Of a DNA stretch of 64,000 nt, positions 7,783 to 17,275 are shown in pieces (position 1 is the first letter of the stretch; each line of letters opens with the position of its first letter). The notes under the pieces are model-generated. The model saw nothing but the letters and a program-made list of their open reading frames with translations. It was not told the origin of the DNA and searched no databases. The DNA comes from an uncultured Mucispirillum sp. Lineage in GTDB: Bacteria; Chrysiogenota; Deferribacteres; Deferribacterales; Mucispirillaceae. The position numbers and the translations under genes were made by a program. The DNA lies in assembly GCA_944323205.1 (NCBI GenBank), contig CALURO010000003.1, forward strand, positions 62,001 through 126,000, given 5' to 3'.

Positions 7783-10700
7783 ATGTCTAACTATTTTGAA
7801 TATCATAATGCATGGGGAGCATCTGCTTCTTTTTATGCATGCAGCAAAAAGAAGAAAGGTGTTCCTTTAGTTATTTTTCTGCCGGAAAATAAATCTATTA
7901 TGGAAAGTGTAAAAAATGAATTAGAGCTTTTCTCTGATTTAAAAGTATTAGAGTATCCATCTTATACCCAAAACCCATTTGAAGAGGCAAGGCCGTTAAC
8001 TTCCATAATGGCTGCAAGAAGCAGAACTCTTTATAATATACTTAATGAAAAAGATTATATCCTGCTTTTATCACCATATTCTATGCTTAAAAAAATACCA
8101 TTTAAAAATGAATTTTTAGAAAGCATTATCAGTTTAGAAAAAGATAAAGAATACCCAATGCAAAGGCTTGAAAGGGAGCTTGATAAATTAGGCTATATTC
8201 ATGTGGAATTTGTAACAGATGCTGGCGAATATACTTTCCGCGGCGGTATTGCAGATATTTTTCCAGCGGAGTATGATGACCCTGTTCGTATAGAATATTT
8301 TGATAACGAAATAGAAAGTATTTTTACATATAATAAGGATAGTCAGACAAGAAAAAAAGAAATAAGTAATATAAAAATCCTGCCTGTTTCAGATTTATTG
8401 ATTACAACAGAAGAGTTTGAAAGCCTGCTTGAAGATAATGAGCTGAAAGAAAAGGCGGAAAATTTTGGCAAGTTTGCAGGCTTTCACTGGCTTGCTCCAT
8501 ATATACATAAAGAACAGTCAGATATTTTTGAATATTTAGGCAGTTATGATACAGCATGTTTTATGAACAATATGCAGGACAGTATATATGGCTATTATGA
8601 TATAATAGAATCATCAGCTCAAGATGATATTCAAAAAGAATGTTTTTTATCAGCAAAAGATGCAGTAGAAAAATTAAGTAAAAATAATATATATATAATC
8701 TCAGAAATCACAGACAGTGTTGCAAGCACACCATTAAGTTTTGCAAGCTCAAAGACACGCTTTTCATTTGAGAAAAAAAACTTATACCAGTCTATGACGA
8801 ATGCTGCAGAAACATTACTTGCACTTTTAAAAGAGAATATGAAGATAGTATTTTCTGTAGAAAGTGAAAAGTTTACTGGTATATTTAAAGACTTTCTTAG
8901 AGATTATGATATTTTTCCAAAAGAAATAAAAAAACTTTCAGAAATAGAAAAACCGTCCATAAATATATACAGAAAGCATATTTCAGGTGGATTTATTGAT
9001 AAAGAAAACTTATTGTCAGTTATTTCTGATATGGATATATTTGGTTTTACAAAAAGAAAACCAAAACCTAAAAAGAAAGATGCCTTTAACACTAAACTTT
9101 CAGACTTAGAAGAAGGTGATTATGTAGTCCATGTAAACCATGGTATAGGTATATATCAAGGCATAAAACATATGGTTATAGCTGGCAGTGAGGGCGATTT
9201 TTTATCAATTATGTATGAGGGGGAGGACCTGCTTTATGTGCCGCTTCATTCTATAGGCCAGATACAGAAATATGTAGGCATGCAGAACCAGCCACCAAAA
9301 CTACACAGCTTAAAAAGTTCTGCATGGCAGAAGCTGAAAAAGCATGCGAAAGAAAGTGCAAAGCATATTGCAGAAGACCTGCTTCGCCTGTATGCAGAAA
9401 GAAAAGCAAGGAAAGGGTTTGCTTTTAATGACGATGGCTCATTAATAGAGATATTTGAAAGAAACTTTGAATATACAGAAACAGAAGACCAGCTTTCTGC
9501 TATATATGATGTTTATAATGATATGGAAAGTGAAACACCAATGGAACGGCTTGTATGTGGCGATGTTGGATTTGGAAAAACAGAGGTTGCCATGCGTGCA
9601 GCCTGCAAGGCTGTTGCATGTAGTAAGCAGGTGGCGGTGCTTGTGCCTACAACTATACTTGCAAGGCAGCATTATGAAACATTTACAGAAAGGTTTAAAG
9701 GGCTTCCTATAAATATTGAGTATGTTTCACGGTTTAGAACAGATAAGGAAACAAAATCAATATTTAATAAAATATCAGAAGGCTCAGTTGATATATTAAT
9801 AGGCACACATAAGATTTTATCAAAGGATTTATCATTTAAGGATTTAGGGCTTTTAGTAATAGATGAAGAACAGCGGTTTGGAGTAAGTCATAAGGAAAAA
9901 ATTGCATCTATTAAAAGAAATGTGGATACATTAACATTAAGTGCTACACCGATACCAAGAACATTACAGCTTTCCTTATCAGGTATAAGGGATATGAGTA
10001 TAATAGAAACACCGCCGGAAAACAGATTACCTGTAATAGTGAAAGTTATAAAAGGCCTGCAGGAAAGAATAAAAGCAATAAAAGCAGAGCTTGAAAGAGG
10101 CGGGCAGGTATTTTTTCTGCATAATAAGGTGCAGGATATACAGGAAGCAGCCCTTGAAATAAAACGGGAACTTCCACTTGCAAGAGTTGATTATGCTCAT
10201 GGTCAGATGGACGCAAAAACAATGGAGCAGATACTTTCTTCTTTTTATAATGGGGATATAGATGTGCTTGTAGCTACAACAATTATAGAAAACGGTATAA
10301 ATATTCCGAATGTAAATACAATTATAATAAATAATGCTGCTCATTTTGGGTTATCTCAGCTTTATCAGTTAAAAGGCAGAGTTGGCAGAAGTGACAGAAG
10401 AGGTTACTGTTATTTAGCAGTAGATGATTTTGCAAGGTTAAATGATATTGCACAAAAAAGGCTTTCTATTATCCAGCAGCTTTCAGATTTAGGCAGTGGT
10501 TTTAAAATAGCAATGTATGACTTACAGTTAAGGGGGGCTGGCAATATTTTAGGTGCGGAGCAGTCTGGGTTTGTTGTCAAAGTAGGTTATGAATTATATG
10601 TTGCAATGATAGAAGAAGCTGTGCAGGAAATGAAGGGAGAGTATACAAATATTACAGATACAGAGATAAACTCTAATATTGCATATTTTATACCGGCAGA

Positions 10701-11100
10701 TTATATAGAAAATCCGCGAATACGGTTTGATTTTTATAGACGGTTTGCAGATATTTATGATATTAGTAGTATGTATGAGCTTTTAAATGAAATAGAGGCT
10801 GGCTATGGAGAACTGCCGAACGAAGTATTAAATCTTTCATTAATCATGCTTATTAAAAATTTTGCAAGTATGCTGGGAGCAGAAAAACTTATGCTTTCTA
10901 AATCTGGTGCTGCTAAAATTACATTTGCAAAGGAAACAAAGCTAAACCCTGCATTAATTGTAAAATGCTCTCAGGATAGAAAGATACTTTACAGATTTAT
11001 TTCTGAGTATGAGCTTTCGCTGGCTGTGGATACAGATGAGCCATTGAAAGTAACAGCAGATTTTTTTCAAGATTTATATACACTTTCAAGGGCAGATTAG
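7783..11100 (+). CDS. mfd: Transcription-repair coupling factor Mfd
   Basis: A 1,105-residue DNA translocase that removes stalled RNA polymerase from lesions and recruits UvrA. Order of domains: UvrB-homologous N-terminal region with YPSYTQNPFEEARP; the RNA-polymerase-interacting domain around DLEEGDYVVHVNHGIGIYQGI; RecG-like helicase motor with GDVGFGKTE (Walker A, about residue 593), DEEQRFGV (motif II) and LSATPIPRTL; then the LKGRVGRSDRRGYCY motif VI and the C-terminal TRCF domain. Length is typical. It is joined tightly to gmhA upstream and is followed 15 bases later by a peptidyl-prolyl isomerase lipoprotein gene. Confidence 0.96.
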   Translation: MSNYFEYHNAWGASASFYACSKKKKGVPLVIFLPENKSIMESVKNELELFSDLKVLEYPSYTQNPFEEARPLTSIMAARSRTLYNILNEKDYILLLSPYSMLKKIPFKNEFLESIISLEKDKEYPMQRLERELDKLGYIHVEFVTDAGEYTFRGGIADIFPAEYDDPVRIEYFDNEIESIFTYNKDSQTRKKEISNIKILPVSDLLITTEEFESLLEDNELKEKAENFGKFAGFHWLAPYIHKEQSDIFEYLGSYDTACFMNNMQDSIYGYYDIIESSAQDDIQKECFLSAKDAVEKLSKNNIYIISEITDSVASTPLSFASSKTRFSFEKKNLYQSMTNAAETLLALLKENMKIVFSVESEKFTGIFKDFLRDYDIFPKEIKKLSEIEKPSINIYRKHISGGFIDKENLLSVISDMDIFGFTKRKPKPKKKDAFNTKLSDLEEGDYVVHVNHGIGIYQGIKHMVIAGSEGDFLSIMYEGEDLLYVPLHSIGQIQKYVGMQNQPPKLHSLKSSAWQKLKKHAKESAKHIAEDLLRLYAERKARKGFAFNDDGSLIEIFERNFEYTETEDQLSAIYDVYNDMESETPMERLVCGDVGFGKTEVAMRAACKAVACSKQVAVLVPTTILARQHYETFTERFKGLPINIEYVSRFRTDKETKSIFNKISEGSVDILIGTHKILSKDLSFKDLGLLVIDEEQRFGVSHKEKIASIKRNVDTLTLSATPIPRTLQLSLSGIRDMSIIETPPENRLPVIVKVIKGLQERIKAIKAELERGGQVFFLHNKVQDIQEAALEIKRELPLARVDYAHGQMDAKTMEQILSSFYNGDIDVLVATTIIENGINIPNVNTIIINNAAHFGLSQLYQLKGRVGRSDRRGYCYLAVDDFARLNDIAQKRLSIIQQLSDLGSGFKIAMYDLQLRGAGNILGAEQSGFVVKVGYELYVAMIEEAVQEMKGEYTNITDTEINSNIAYFIPADYIENPRIRFDFYRRFADIYDISSMYELLNEIEAGYGELPNEVLNLSLIMLIKNFASMLGAEKLMLSKSGAAKITFAKETKLNPALIVKCSQDRKILYRFISEYELSLAVDTDEPLKVTADFFQDLYTLSRAD

Positions 11101-11115
11101 GTATAAGGAGAGTAG

Positions 11116-12102
11116 ATGAAAAAGGTTAGTATTTTAGCAATATTATTACTATTTAATATAGCAGGCTGCAGCCTTTTTGAAAAAGAAAAGGAAGCAGAAA
11201 AACTAAATATTCAAAAAGATAACAGAACTGCTTATGTGATTATTAATGGCACAACTTTATATACAGATGATTTCTTTAAGTTTGCAGGTGTTGTGTTAAA
11301 AGAAATGGATAAAGATGATTTAAAAAATCAGGAAGTGAAAGAATATCTTGTTAAAAACTTTATAGAGCATAATTTACTTTTGCAGGAAGCTCAGCGTCGT
11401 AATATAAAAGTAGATGAAAAGAAAATAAGTGCAGTAACAGAAAGTTTTTTATCAGAATCAGGCACACAGGATTTAAAAGTATATTCAGGTTCTTACGATA
11501 CAGATGCAAAAGCATTATCAGAGATATTAAGAGAAAAATTTATGGTGGAAACTCTTATTTCTGATATGATAAACAGCAATATAGATATTAAAGAAGATGA
11601 AATCAAGCAGGAATATATAGATGTATACAGCCAAAAAGAGCCTTCTAGGAAAGCACACCTTTTTCAGATATTTACAACAGATAAGCAGGTGGCAGAAAAA
11701 GCAATGGCAGAGTTAAAAAGGGGGTTATCATTTAACGAGGTAGCATCTCGCTATTCTGAAGGGCCTGAAAAAGAAGATGGTGGAGATTTAGGATTTATAA
11801 TAGACACAGATTACCCTGAAATTTTTGGTGAAGCATTTAAATTAAAACCCGGTAAAATAAGCGATATAGTAAAAAGTGAATACGGTTACCATATTTTTTT
11901 AGTAAAAGCATACAGCAAGCCAAAAAGAATAGGCTATGATGATGTAAAAACACAAATACATTTTTCTCTTTATAATAAAGAGCAGGATAAAAAAATAGAG
12001 GAATTAATTAATGAACTTTACAAAAATGCAGATATTGAATATCTTACTGACATTAACCTTAGTGATGCTTCCTTATCATCTAAAAGCGGAAGTTATAGGT
12101 AA
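11116..12102 (+). CDS. Parvulin-type peptidyl-prolyl isomerase lipoprotein
   Basis: A 328-residue lipoprotein with the lipobox FNIAGC (Cys18). A SurA/PrsA-like N-terminal helical region follows, then a PpiC (parvulin) domain at about residues 175-275 with the signature ...GDLGFIIDTDYPEIFGEAF...KSEYGYHIFLV. It is expected to help fold outer-membrane or exported proteins, anchored by its lipid. The last 92 bases overlap out of frame with the next gene, and GGAG precedes the ATG. It resembles PrsA in lipid anchoring and SurA in context; I cannot choose between the names. Confidence 0.85.
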   Translation: MKKVSILAILLLFNIAGCSLFEKEKEAEKLNIQKDNRTAYVIINGTTLYTDDFFKFAGVVLKEMDKDDLKNQEVKEYLVKNFIEHNLLLQEAQRRNIKVDEKKISAVTESFLSESGTQDLKVYSGSYDTDAKALSEILREKFMVETLISDMINSNIDIKEDEIKQEYIDVYSQKEPSRKAHLFQIFTTDKQVAEKAMAELKRGLSFNEVASRYSEGPEKEDGGDLGFIIDTDYPEIFGEAFKLKPGKISDIVKSEYGYHIFLVKAYSKPKRIGYDDVKTQIHFSLYNKEQDKKIEELINELYKNADIEYLTDINLSDASLSSKSGSYR

Positions 12103-12967
12103 GATAGAAGCCCATGTTGGCAATAAGATAATAACTTCTTATGATATAGAAGGGCTTGACCCTATCACATATAAAAGGCTGCTTTCTATACCTGATGAAG
12201 AAACAAGGAACACACAGCTTGAGCAGTATAAGTCGCAGGCGCTGAATTTCTTAATAGAGGCAACTATTATGGAGATAGCTGCAGAAAGGGAAGGTATAAA
12301 AGTGACTGATGCAGAGGTGGACAGGGCTGTATCTGAGATTGCTGCAAATAATAAAGTAAGTATGGAACAGTTTGAAAAAATGATAGCTAAGGAAGGTTTA
12401 AGTTTAGCTCAATACCGCTATCAGATTAAGGGGCAGATTATTCAAGCTAGAATCCGTAGCCAGATATTTATGCCGCAGGTAGTTATTACTGAAGAAGATA
12501 TATATAATATGGTTGATGAAAAGGGCGATGAATATGGCCTTAAAGATAAGTATAAAGCAAAATTGATTACTGCTCAGTCAAAATCTGAAATAAATAAAAT
12601 TATAAAAAATATAAAGCAGGGAGCAGATTTCAGCGATGAGGCACGGAAAAGCTCTCTTGACGCAAGTGCTGCAGATGGTGGCAGTATAGGCTGGGTAGAT
12701 GTAACTTATGTTCCTATAGAAATGGAAAAAGCTTTAGAAAAGGCACAAAAAGGCGGTCTTACTGAGCCATTTAAATATAATGATTTATGGGCTGTCTGCT
12801 ATGTTGATGAGTTTATGAGTAAATATACAATGGATAATGAAACAGAAGGTAAAATAAGAAATGCAATAGGTGAGGCACTTTTTGCAAAATCTGTTGCAGA
12901 ATGGTTGAAAAAGCATAAAGAAACCATTATTGTATTAAAAGCATCAGACAGGTTTAAGGTGAAATAA
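12011..12967 (+). CDS. surA: SurA-type periplasmic chaperone
   Basis: A 318-residue exported protein. The signal peptide (ILNILLTLTLVMLPYHLKA) is encoded within the 92-bp overlap with the previous gene. It is followed by GKIEAHVGNKIITSYDIEG, the usual SurA N-domain start (EVIDGIVAVVNDEVITSSDL-like), and a parvulin-like domain near residues 175-270 (GGSIGWVDVTYVP). The parvulin part is divergent, so isomerase activity is uncertain while chaperone activity is likely. AGAGGA lies eight bases before ATG 12011. It probably delivers outer-membrane proteins to the Bam complex. Confidence 0.8.
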   Translation: MNFTKMQILNILLTLTLVMLPYHLKAEVIGKIEAHVGNKIITSYDIEGLDPITYKRLLSIPDEETRNTQLEQYKSQALNFLIEATIMEIAAEREGIKVTDAEVDRAVSEIAANNKVSMEQFEKMIAKEGLSLAQYRYQIKGQIIQARIRSQIFMPQVVITEEDIYNMVDEKGDEYGLKDKYKAKLITAQSKSEINKIIKNIKQGADFSDEARKSSLDASAADGGSIGWVDVTYVPIEMEKALEKAQKGGLTEPFKYNDLWAVCYVDEFMSKYTMDNETEGKIRNAIGEALFAKSVAEWLKKHKETIIVLKASDRFKVK

Positions 12968-13239
12968 TGAGATTAGATAAATTTCTGAAAACAGCTCAGC
13001 TTATAAAACGGCGAACAGCAGCAAACGAAGCAGCTGATGAAGGCTTTATAAAGGTAAACGGTAGAGATTCTAAACCTGCCTTACAGTTAAAAGCTGGTGA
13101 TATAATAGAGATAGATATGTGGAACTATTATAAAAAAATAGAAGTTATAATGGTGCCTGAAAAAAATAATATTCCTAAAAAGGATATTGATAAATATATA
13201 AAAGTGCTGGAATATAAAGCAAAAGAGATAGATTTTTAA
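12967..13239 (+). CDS. RqcP-like S4-domain RNA-binding protein
   Basis: 90 residues with an N-terminal S4 domain starting MRLDKFLKTAQLIKRRTAANEAADEG and continuing FIKVNGRDSKP, the pattern seen in RqcP and Hsp15. RqcP works with RqcH to add C-terminal alanine tails to nascent chains on obstructed 50S subunits. The start codon overlaps the surA stop (TAATG), so it is translationally coupled. No rqcH is present in the window, so participation in ribosome quality control is inferred from family only. Confidence 0.8.
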   Translation: MRLDKFLKTAQLIKRRTAANEAADEGFIKVNGRDSKPALQLKAGDIIEIDMWNYYKKIEVIMVPEKNNIPKKDIDKYIKVLEYKAKEIDF

Positions 13240-13265
13240 AAATATAAGTTAAAGAAAAGGAGTGT

Positions 13266-13613
13266 ATGATTATGATATTAAAATTTGATTTAATCAATCC
13301 AATGGAAATGACAGCCCCAAGAGATGGCAAAGGAACAGCTTTTAGTTTTCCTTATGAAATATTAAAAGGGATAGATGGCAAAGTAAAGGCTTTTAATCAC
13401 ATGAGATTAGAAGAAGATTCTGCAATAGGCTATCATCAGCATGTAGATGATTTAGAGATATACATAATCACAGCAGGCACAGGTATATATAATGATAACG
13501 GTAAGGAAGTAGAAGTTACTGTTAATGATGTTATGCTATGTAATAAGGGAGAATATCATGGGCTTTCTTCAAAAAATGGGAAATTAGATTTTATTGCAGT
13601 AATTATTGGTTAA
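13266..13613 (+). CDS. Cupin-domain protein
   Basis: A 115-residue single-domain cupin. Motif 1 reads GYHQHVDDLEIYIITAGTG (about residues 58-76), keeping two His and the Glu expected for metal binding. Motif 2 is GEYHGL near residue 97, with the third His. Such small cupins bind a metal and often a sugar or small ligand; the substrate is not predictable. AAGGAG lies upstream of two closely spaced ATGs (13266 and 13272), and either may be used. Confidence 0.8.
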   Translation: MIMILKFDLINPMEMTAPRDGKGTAFSFPYEILKGIDGKVKAFNHMRLEEDSAIGYHQHVDDLEIYIITAGTGIYNDNGKEVEVTVNDVMLCNKGEYHGLSSKNGKLDFIAVIIG

Positions 13614-13710
13614 AATTTGCAGATATTTTTAAAATATCTTGAAATAATATAAAAAAAATAGTAAAAGCAATTTTGTAAACAAGTTTAAATGAAAAAATAA
13701 GGAGAAAATA

Positions 13711-14127
13711 ATGCTTGAAAAAACATTTGCAATTATCAAACCAGATGCAGTTGCTGCAAAAAATGCAGGTAAAATTATTGATAGAATAGAATCAGAAGGT
13801 TTTACTATTAAAGCTATGAAAAAAATCCACATGACAAAAGCTATAGCAGAAAGGTTTTATTTTGTTCATAGAGAGCGTCCATTTTATAATGACTTAACTA
13901 ACTTTATGAGTTCAGGTCCATGTATAGTTATGTGCTTAGAAAAAGAAGATGCAATAAAAGGCTGGAGAGCTTTAATGGGTGCAACTAATCCAGAAGCAGC
14001 AGAAGCTAATACTCTTCGTAAATTATATGGTAAAAATATTGATAACAATGCAGTTCACGGCTCAGATGCACCAGAAACAGCAGCAGAAGAAGTTGGATTT
14101 TTCTTCACTGGCATAGAATTAATGTAA
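13711..14127 (+). CDS. ndk: Nucleoside diphosphate kinase
   Basis: 138 residues, full length for bacterial Ndk, transferring the gamma phosphate from ATP to NDPs through a phospho-histidine. It begins EKTFAIIKPDAVAAKN. The active-site motif is NAVHGSDAPETA, with the catalytic His near residue 117, and FFFTGIEL closes the protein. AAGGAG precedes the ATG and a strong terminator follows. Confidence 0.95.
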   Translation: MLEKTFAIIKPDAVAAKNAGKIIDRIESEGFTIKAMKKIHMTKAIAERFYFVHRERPFYNDLTNFMSSGPCIVMCLEKEDAIKGWRALMGATNPEAAEANTLRKLYGKNIDNNAVHGSDAPETAAEEVGFFFTGIELM

Positions 14128-14158
14128 TAATATTAAATATAATCATTTATTATACAGC

Positions 14159-14190
14159 ACCCGCCCTGAAATATAAGGCGGGTTTTTTTA
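14159..14190 (+). terminator. Intrinsic terminator of ndk
   Basis: ACCCGCC (14159-14165) pairs with GGCGGGT (14177-14183), an 11-base loop lies between, and seven T follow. It is one of the most GC-rich hairpins in this AT-rich window. Confidence 0.9.
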
Positions 14191-14256
14191 TATATCAAAA
14201 GTATGTTAAATTATAGTATTAGTGTGATAAAACTCAAAAAATAATTGCAAACAAAA

Positions 14257-14882
14257 CTACTTCACCCCCATTTTTTTATAAAAAAATGCTATAACCACTT
14301 GATAATATATGTAAAAATATAAATAATTGTAATAACTGTCATTCAGAGCCTGCGATAGTAGGCGAAGAATCTTATTATCAATAATAAAAAGTCCTAAGCC
14401 TGTGCAAATTCTAATTCCTCGCTACTCACTCGGGAATTTGGCAGTCCTCGCAAGCTCGTCCTAGACTTTTTATTTAGACGCAGCCACCGAGTAAATCAGT
14501 TTGGCTGCTTACGCAAGCGGAAAGACATCCTGTCTTTTAAACAATAATAAAAATTTCGGTCCAGCTGCGGACTTCCTTTTCCTGCCTATTCGTCGGGAAG
14601 TCCTTGCGTCGCAAAAATCGCTATCCAGCCACCTTTTCTGATTCCTACGCTACTCGCTAGGGAAAAAGTGCCCTCGCAAAAATCGCTCGACATTTCAAAA
14701 AAACAGCTCATAAGAAATTAAGTCGCAAAGGTAATAAAATAACATGGGTGCATCCCTTAAAAGCGGAAATAATGTCATATTAATATATACTAATTTTTAA
14801 GCTCTATTTTTTATTCTAGTAAATATTTTATTTTCATTATTATATAGTTATTAGTATTTATAAAAAAATGGGGGTGAAGCAG
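14257..14882 (+). mobile_element. MITE copy 2, enlarged composite (626 bp)
   Basis: The end sequences CTACTTCACCCCCAT and, inverted, CTGCTTCACCCCCAT match at 14 of 15 positions and continue perfectly through TTTTTTTATA. The left ~115 bases (to about 14375) match copy 1 in the same orientation. The right half of the standard element is missing and replaced by about 380 bases of unrelated, comparatively GC-rich sequence (see the separate repeat entry). No matching target duplication is visible (flanks CAAACAAAA and ATTTATTTT). No ORF of note lies inside. Confidence 0.7.
14385..14760. repeat. Degenerate structured repeat block inside MITE copy 2
   Basis: Three loosely similar units share an ATTCCT...CTCG...GGGAA inverted core followed by a CCTCGCAA(AAAT)CGCT tail. 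They begin near 14409, 14567 and 14639. Base composition is clearly more GC-rich than the surroundings and there is no coding frame. The block has replaced the right half of the MITE. Its origin is unknown. The rest of 14883-15055 is AT-rich spacer with a short relic of the MITE interior (TCTATAATTTTTACTAA near 15007). Confidence 0.5.
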
Positions 14883-15055
14883 ATTTATTTTATATTCAAT
14901 CATATTATTTTTTATAAGCTATCAAAAAAGCATACTAATATATACAACAAAAACCTTAAATATATTTTACTGGTGGCACACTATTTTTTGAGAATATATG
15001 AAGGGTCTATAATTTTTACTAATTTATATGCATTATACATATAAAAAGCTCTAAT

Positions 15056-15934
15056 CTATATAAATTTCTGCATAGTTTCAGGATATTTTGGCCATGCTCC
15101 ACTTTGAGTGCATACAAAGGCAGATATATTTACTGCCATATGGTGAGCATCTTCTAAAGAAAGCCCCGATAATGTATAGTATAAAAAAGCACCAGAAAAT
15201 GCATCGCCTGCACCTATCGTATCATTTACTCTAACAGATGGAGTTTTTAAGGTGGAGACTGTATCTGTAGTATATATGCTTGAACCTAAACTACCATTTG
15301 TATAAATTAAATATTTTAAATTATATTTTTCTAAAAACATTCTGCATAAATCATCATCAGATATATCTACATCAAGCATACTTTTTAGTATAATGGCTTC
15401 ATCACTATTTATCTTAAAAATATTAGCATAAGTAATAAGCTCTGTTATAAGCTGTTTAGAATAATAAGATGCTCTCAAATTAATATCAAAAAGTCTTAAT
15501 GATGATGGGTTTGTATGTTTTAATAAAGTAATAATAGTATTGTGTGATACATCATTTCTGCTTGCTAGTGTGCCATAGCATATTGCATCAGCTTTTTTCA
15601 CAAGAGTTAATGCATTATCTGTTAATGGTATATAGTCCCATGCAGTATTTTCTACAATATTATATTCGGGAATACCATAATTTAATGTAACATGAATAGA
15701 ACCTGTTGGATAATCAACCCTTTCAATAGCTGTGTGAATATTTGTTTTAGAAATTGCTTCTAAAAGCTCATCACCAAGTCTATCTTTACCTACTGCACTA
15801 ATGGCATAACCTTCTGCTCCAAGGCACGACGCATGATATACAACATTAGCAGGTGCTCCGCCAACTCTTTTTCCACTAGGCAGCCTGTCCCATAAAAGCT
15901 CACCTATTCCTACTATTAAAGGGTGTTGACTCAT
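15056..15934 (-). CDS. PfkB-family sugar kinase (fructokinase-like)
   Basis: A 292-residue ribokinase-family kinase. The N-terminal substrate motif is GKRVGGAPANVVYHASCLGAEG, and the C-terminal signature NDTIGAGDAFSGAF holds the catalytic Asp and anion-hole glycines. The overall pattern (IVGIGELLWDRLP at the start) is most like fructokinases, which phosphorylate fructose with ATP. It stands alone between repeat-rich spacers with no sugar transporter beside it, so the substrate is inferred from the N-terminal pattern only. Confidence 0.85.
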   Translation of the reverse strand: MSQHPLIVGIGELLWDRLPSGKRVGGAPANVVYHASCLGAEGYAISAVGKDRLGDELLEAISKTNIHTAIERVDYPTGSIHVTLNYGIPEYNIVENTAWDYIPLTDNALTLVKKADAICYGTLASRNDVSHNTIITLLKHTNPSSLRLFDINLRASYYSKQLITELITYANIFKINSDEAIILKSMLDVDISDDDLCRMFLEKYNLKYLIYTNGSLGSSIYTTDTVSTLKTPSVRVNDTIGAGDAFSGAFLYYTLSGLSLEDAHHMAVNISAFVCTQSGAWPKYPETMQKFI

Positions 15935-16120
15935 TATTTACTCCATATATACTACTTCTATATAATCACATAAAAATAAAATATAGTCAATAACTTTACC
16001 TGATATATGTGTTTATACGGCGGTTTTACATACTTATCGGTATTTTTTACTTAATAAATTAGTAAAAATATAGATTTTATTATATAATTATACTATAATC
16101 ATATTTTAAATGGAGAAATT

Positions 16121-16513
16121 ATGATAACTAATATTATTACTCTGTATATGCAGATATTTTGTATTGCAGCATTTGCTTTATATCTAATATATGTGCTGGC
16201 TGTTATTCCACTTTATAAATCACTGCCTTTAAAAATTATTAAAGTATATGATTCTGTTATGTTTGATTTTGCAATTTTTATGGTGATATTAATGGTATCC
16301 TATGCATTAAACCATTCCATTTTCCATATAAAACATACACTTTTTATAAGCATAGAGCTGATGATAACTCTGTCTTCAGGTGTGCTGCTGTCATCTATAA
16401 TATCATATTTTACAGTAAACAGTTTTAATATGTCAAAATTATCTTCATATATTTCTTATTTGATTTTATTTATATTGTTATTTGCTATTTATACTGCAAT
16501 CGTATTTATATAA
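16121..16513 (+). CDS. Small integral membrane protein, unknown
   Basis: 130 residues with four hydrophobic segments, at about 8-28, 43-63, 72-97 and 107-129. GGAG lies before the ATG. A TATAAT-like sequence near 16083-16098 could serve as its promoter. No family motif is recognised. It converges with the minus-strand gene that ends five bases downstream. Confidence 0.6.
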   Translation: MITNIITLYMQIFCIAAFALYLIYVLAVIPLYKSLPLKIIKVYDSVMFDFAIFMVILMVSYALNHSIFHIKHTLFISIELMITLSSGVLLSSIISYFTVNSFNMSKLSSYISYLILFILLFAIYTAIVFI

Positions 16514-16518
16514 TATTA

Positions 16519-17016
16519 CTAACAGCATATTTTTTTAAAGGCTTCTGCATTTTCTGCCATAGCAGCTTTTATTAATAATTCTTTTTCTTCATCTTTTGCC
16601 ATTGCTATATCCTGCTGATAGCTTATATGTTCCATTATATATTCGGCTTTTTCTTTATCCTCTGCTTTGTCTATACATATCTGATTAAGTGATGAAAGCA
16701 GAGAAAGTTCTGTATCAAACTTGCTGCTTTCATAAAAAAGATAAGTTATTAGTTTCATTACATATATATAAATATGAATGTATGGCAGCAGATTATATAT
16801 ATCTTCCTTTGAACATTTTTCATAAGTAAGCATATCAAATGATTTATCATATTCCTTAGGGATATCTAGATTTTTCCAAGATGCTTCTAACTTATCTAAT
16901 GCATTTAAAATCTCCGCATCTGTTTGATATTCTTTTGATAAAAGCTTTTCTAAATCTGGTATAATAGTTTCTTTAATTATCTTTTCTATTTTGTCATCTT
17001 TAATATTTTGTGCCAT
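16519..17016 (-). CDS. Acidic helical protein, unknown
   Basis: 165 residues from the ATG at 17016, chosen because GGAGG lies six bases before it; an ATG at 17028 overlaps that site. The protein is almost entirely charged helices (DDKIEKIIKETIIPDLEKLLSKEY... ending AAMAENAEAFKKICC) with no signal peptide, so it is probably cytoplasmic. It ends in a CC pair. No family recognised. Confidence 0.6.
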   Translation of the reverse strand: MAQNIKDDKIEKIIKETIIPDLEKLLSKEYQTDAEILNALDKLEASWKNLDIPKEYDKSFDMLTYEKCSKEDIYNLLPYIHIYIYVMKLITYLFYESSKFDTELSLLSSLNQICIDKAEDKEKAEYIMEHISYQQDIAMAKDEEKELLIKAAMAENAEAFKKICC

Positions 17017-17076
17017 ATTTACCTCCATTATGGAAATAATAATAATTTAGTTACCATTGTCAATATAATTTATTTT

Positions 17077-17275
17077 CTACTTCGCCCCAAATTCCGAAAT
17101 AAATTCGTATATGCTTACTGAAGAAAATACATTATGTATTTTTCCTGTTATTTCTCGTGCAGCAACTGCAACCGGTAATGCTCAGAATGACAGTTTACCT
17201 GAGATTATTTCTATTTTTACATATATTATCAAGTAATTATAACATTTTTTAATAAAAAAAATGGAATGCCACTAG
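17077..17275 (-). mobile_element. MITE copy 3, degraded (about 199 bp)
   Basis: It is inverted relative to copy 1: CTCAGAATGACAGTT, then TTTTTACATATATTATCAAG, then ATTATAACATTTTTTAATAAAAAAAATGG. The outer ends (CTACTTCGCCCC... and, inverted, CTAGTGGCATTCCAT) have diverged but keep the CTA edge. Flanks AATTTATTT and AATTTATTA are an 8-of-9 match suggesting an old target duplication. The middle third is not similar to the other copies. The rest of 17029-17440 is AT-rich spacer. Confidence 0.6.

Noticed and set aside
9455..9712. Alternative-frame 85-codon ORF inside mfd
   Set aside because: It is a shadow of the conserved helicase domain in frame 1 and has no start signal.
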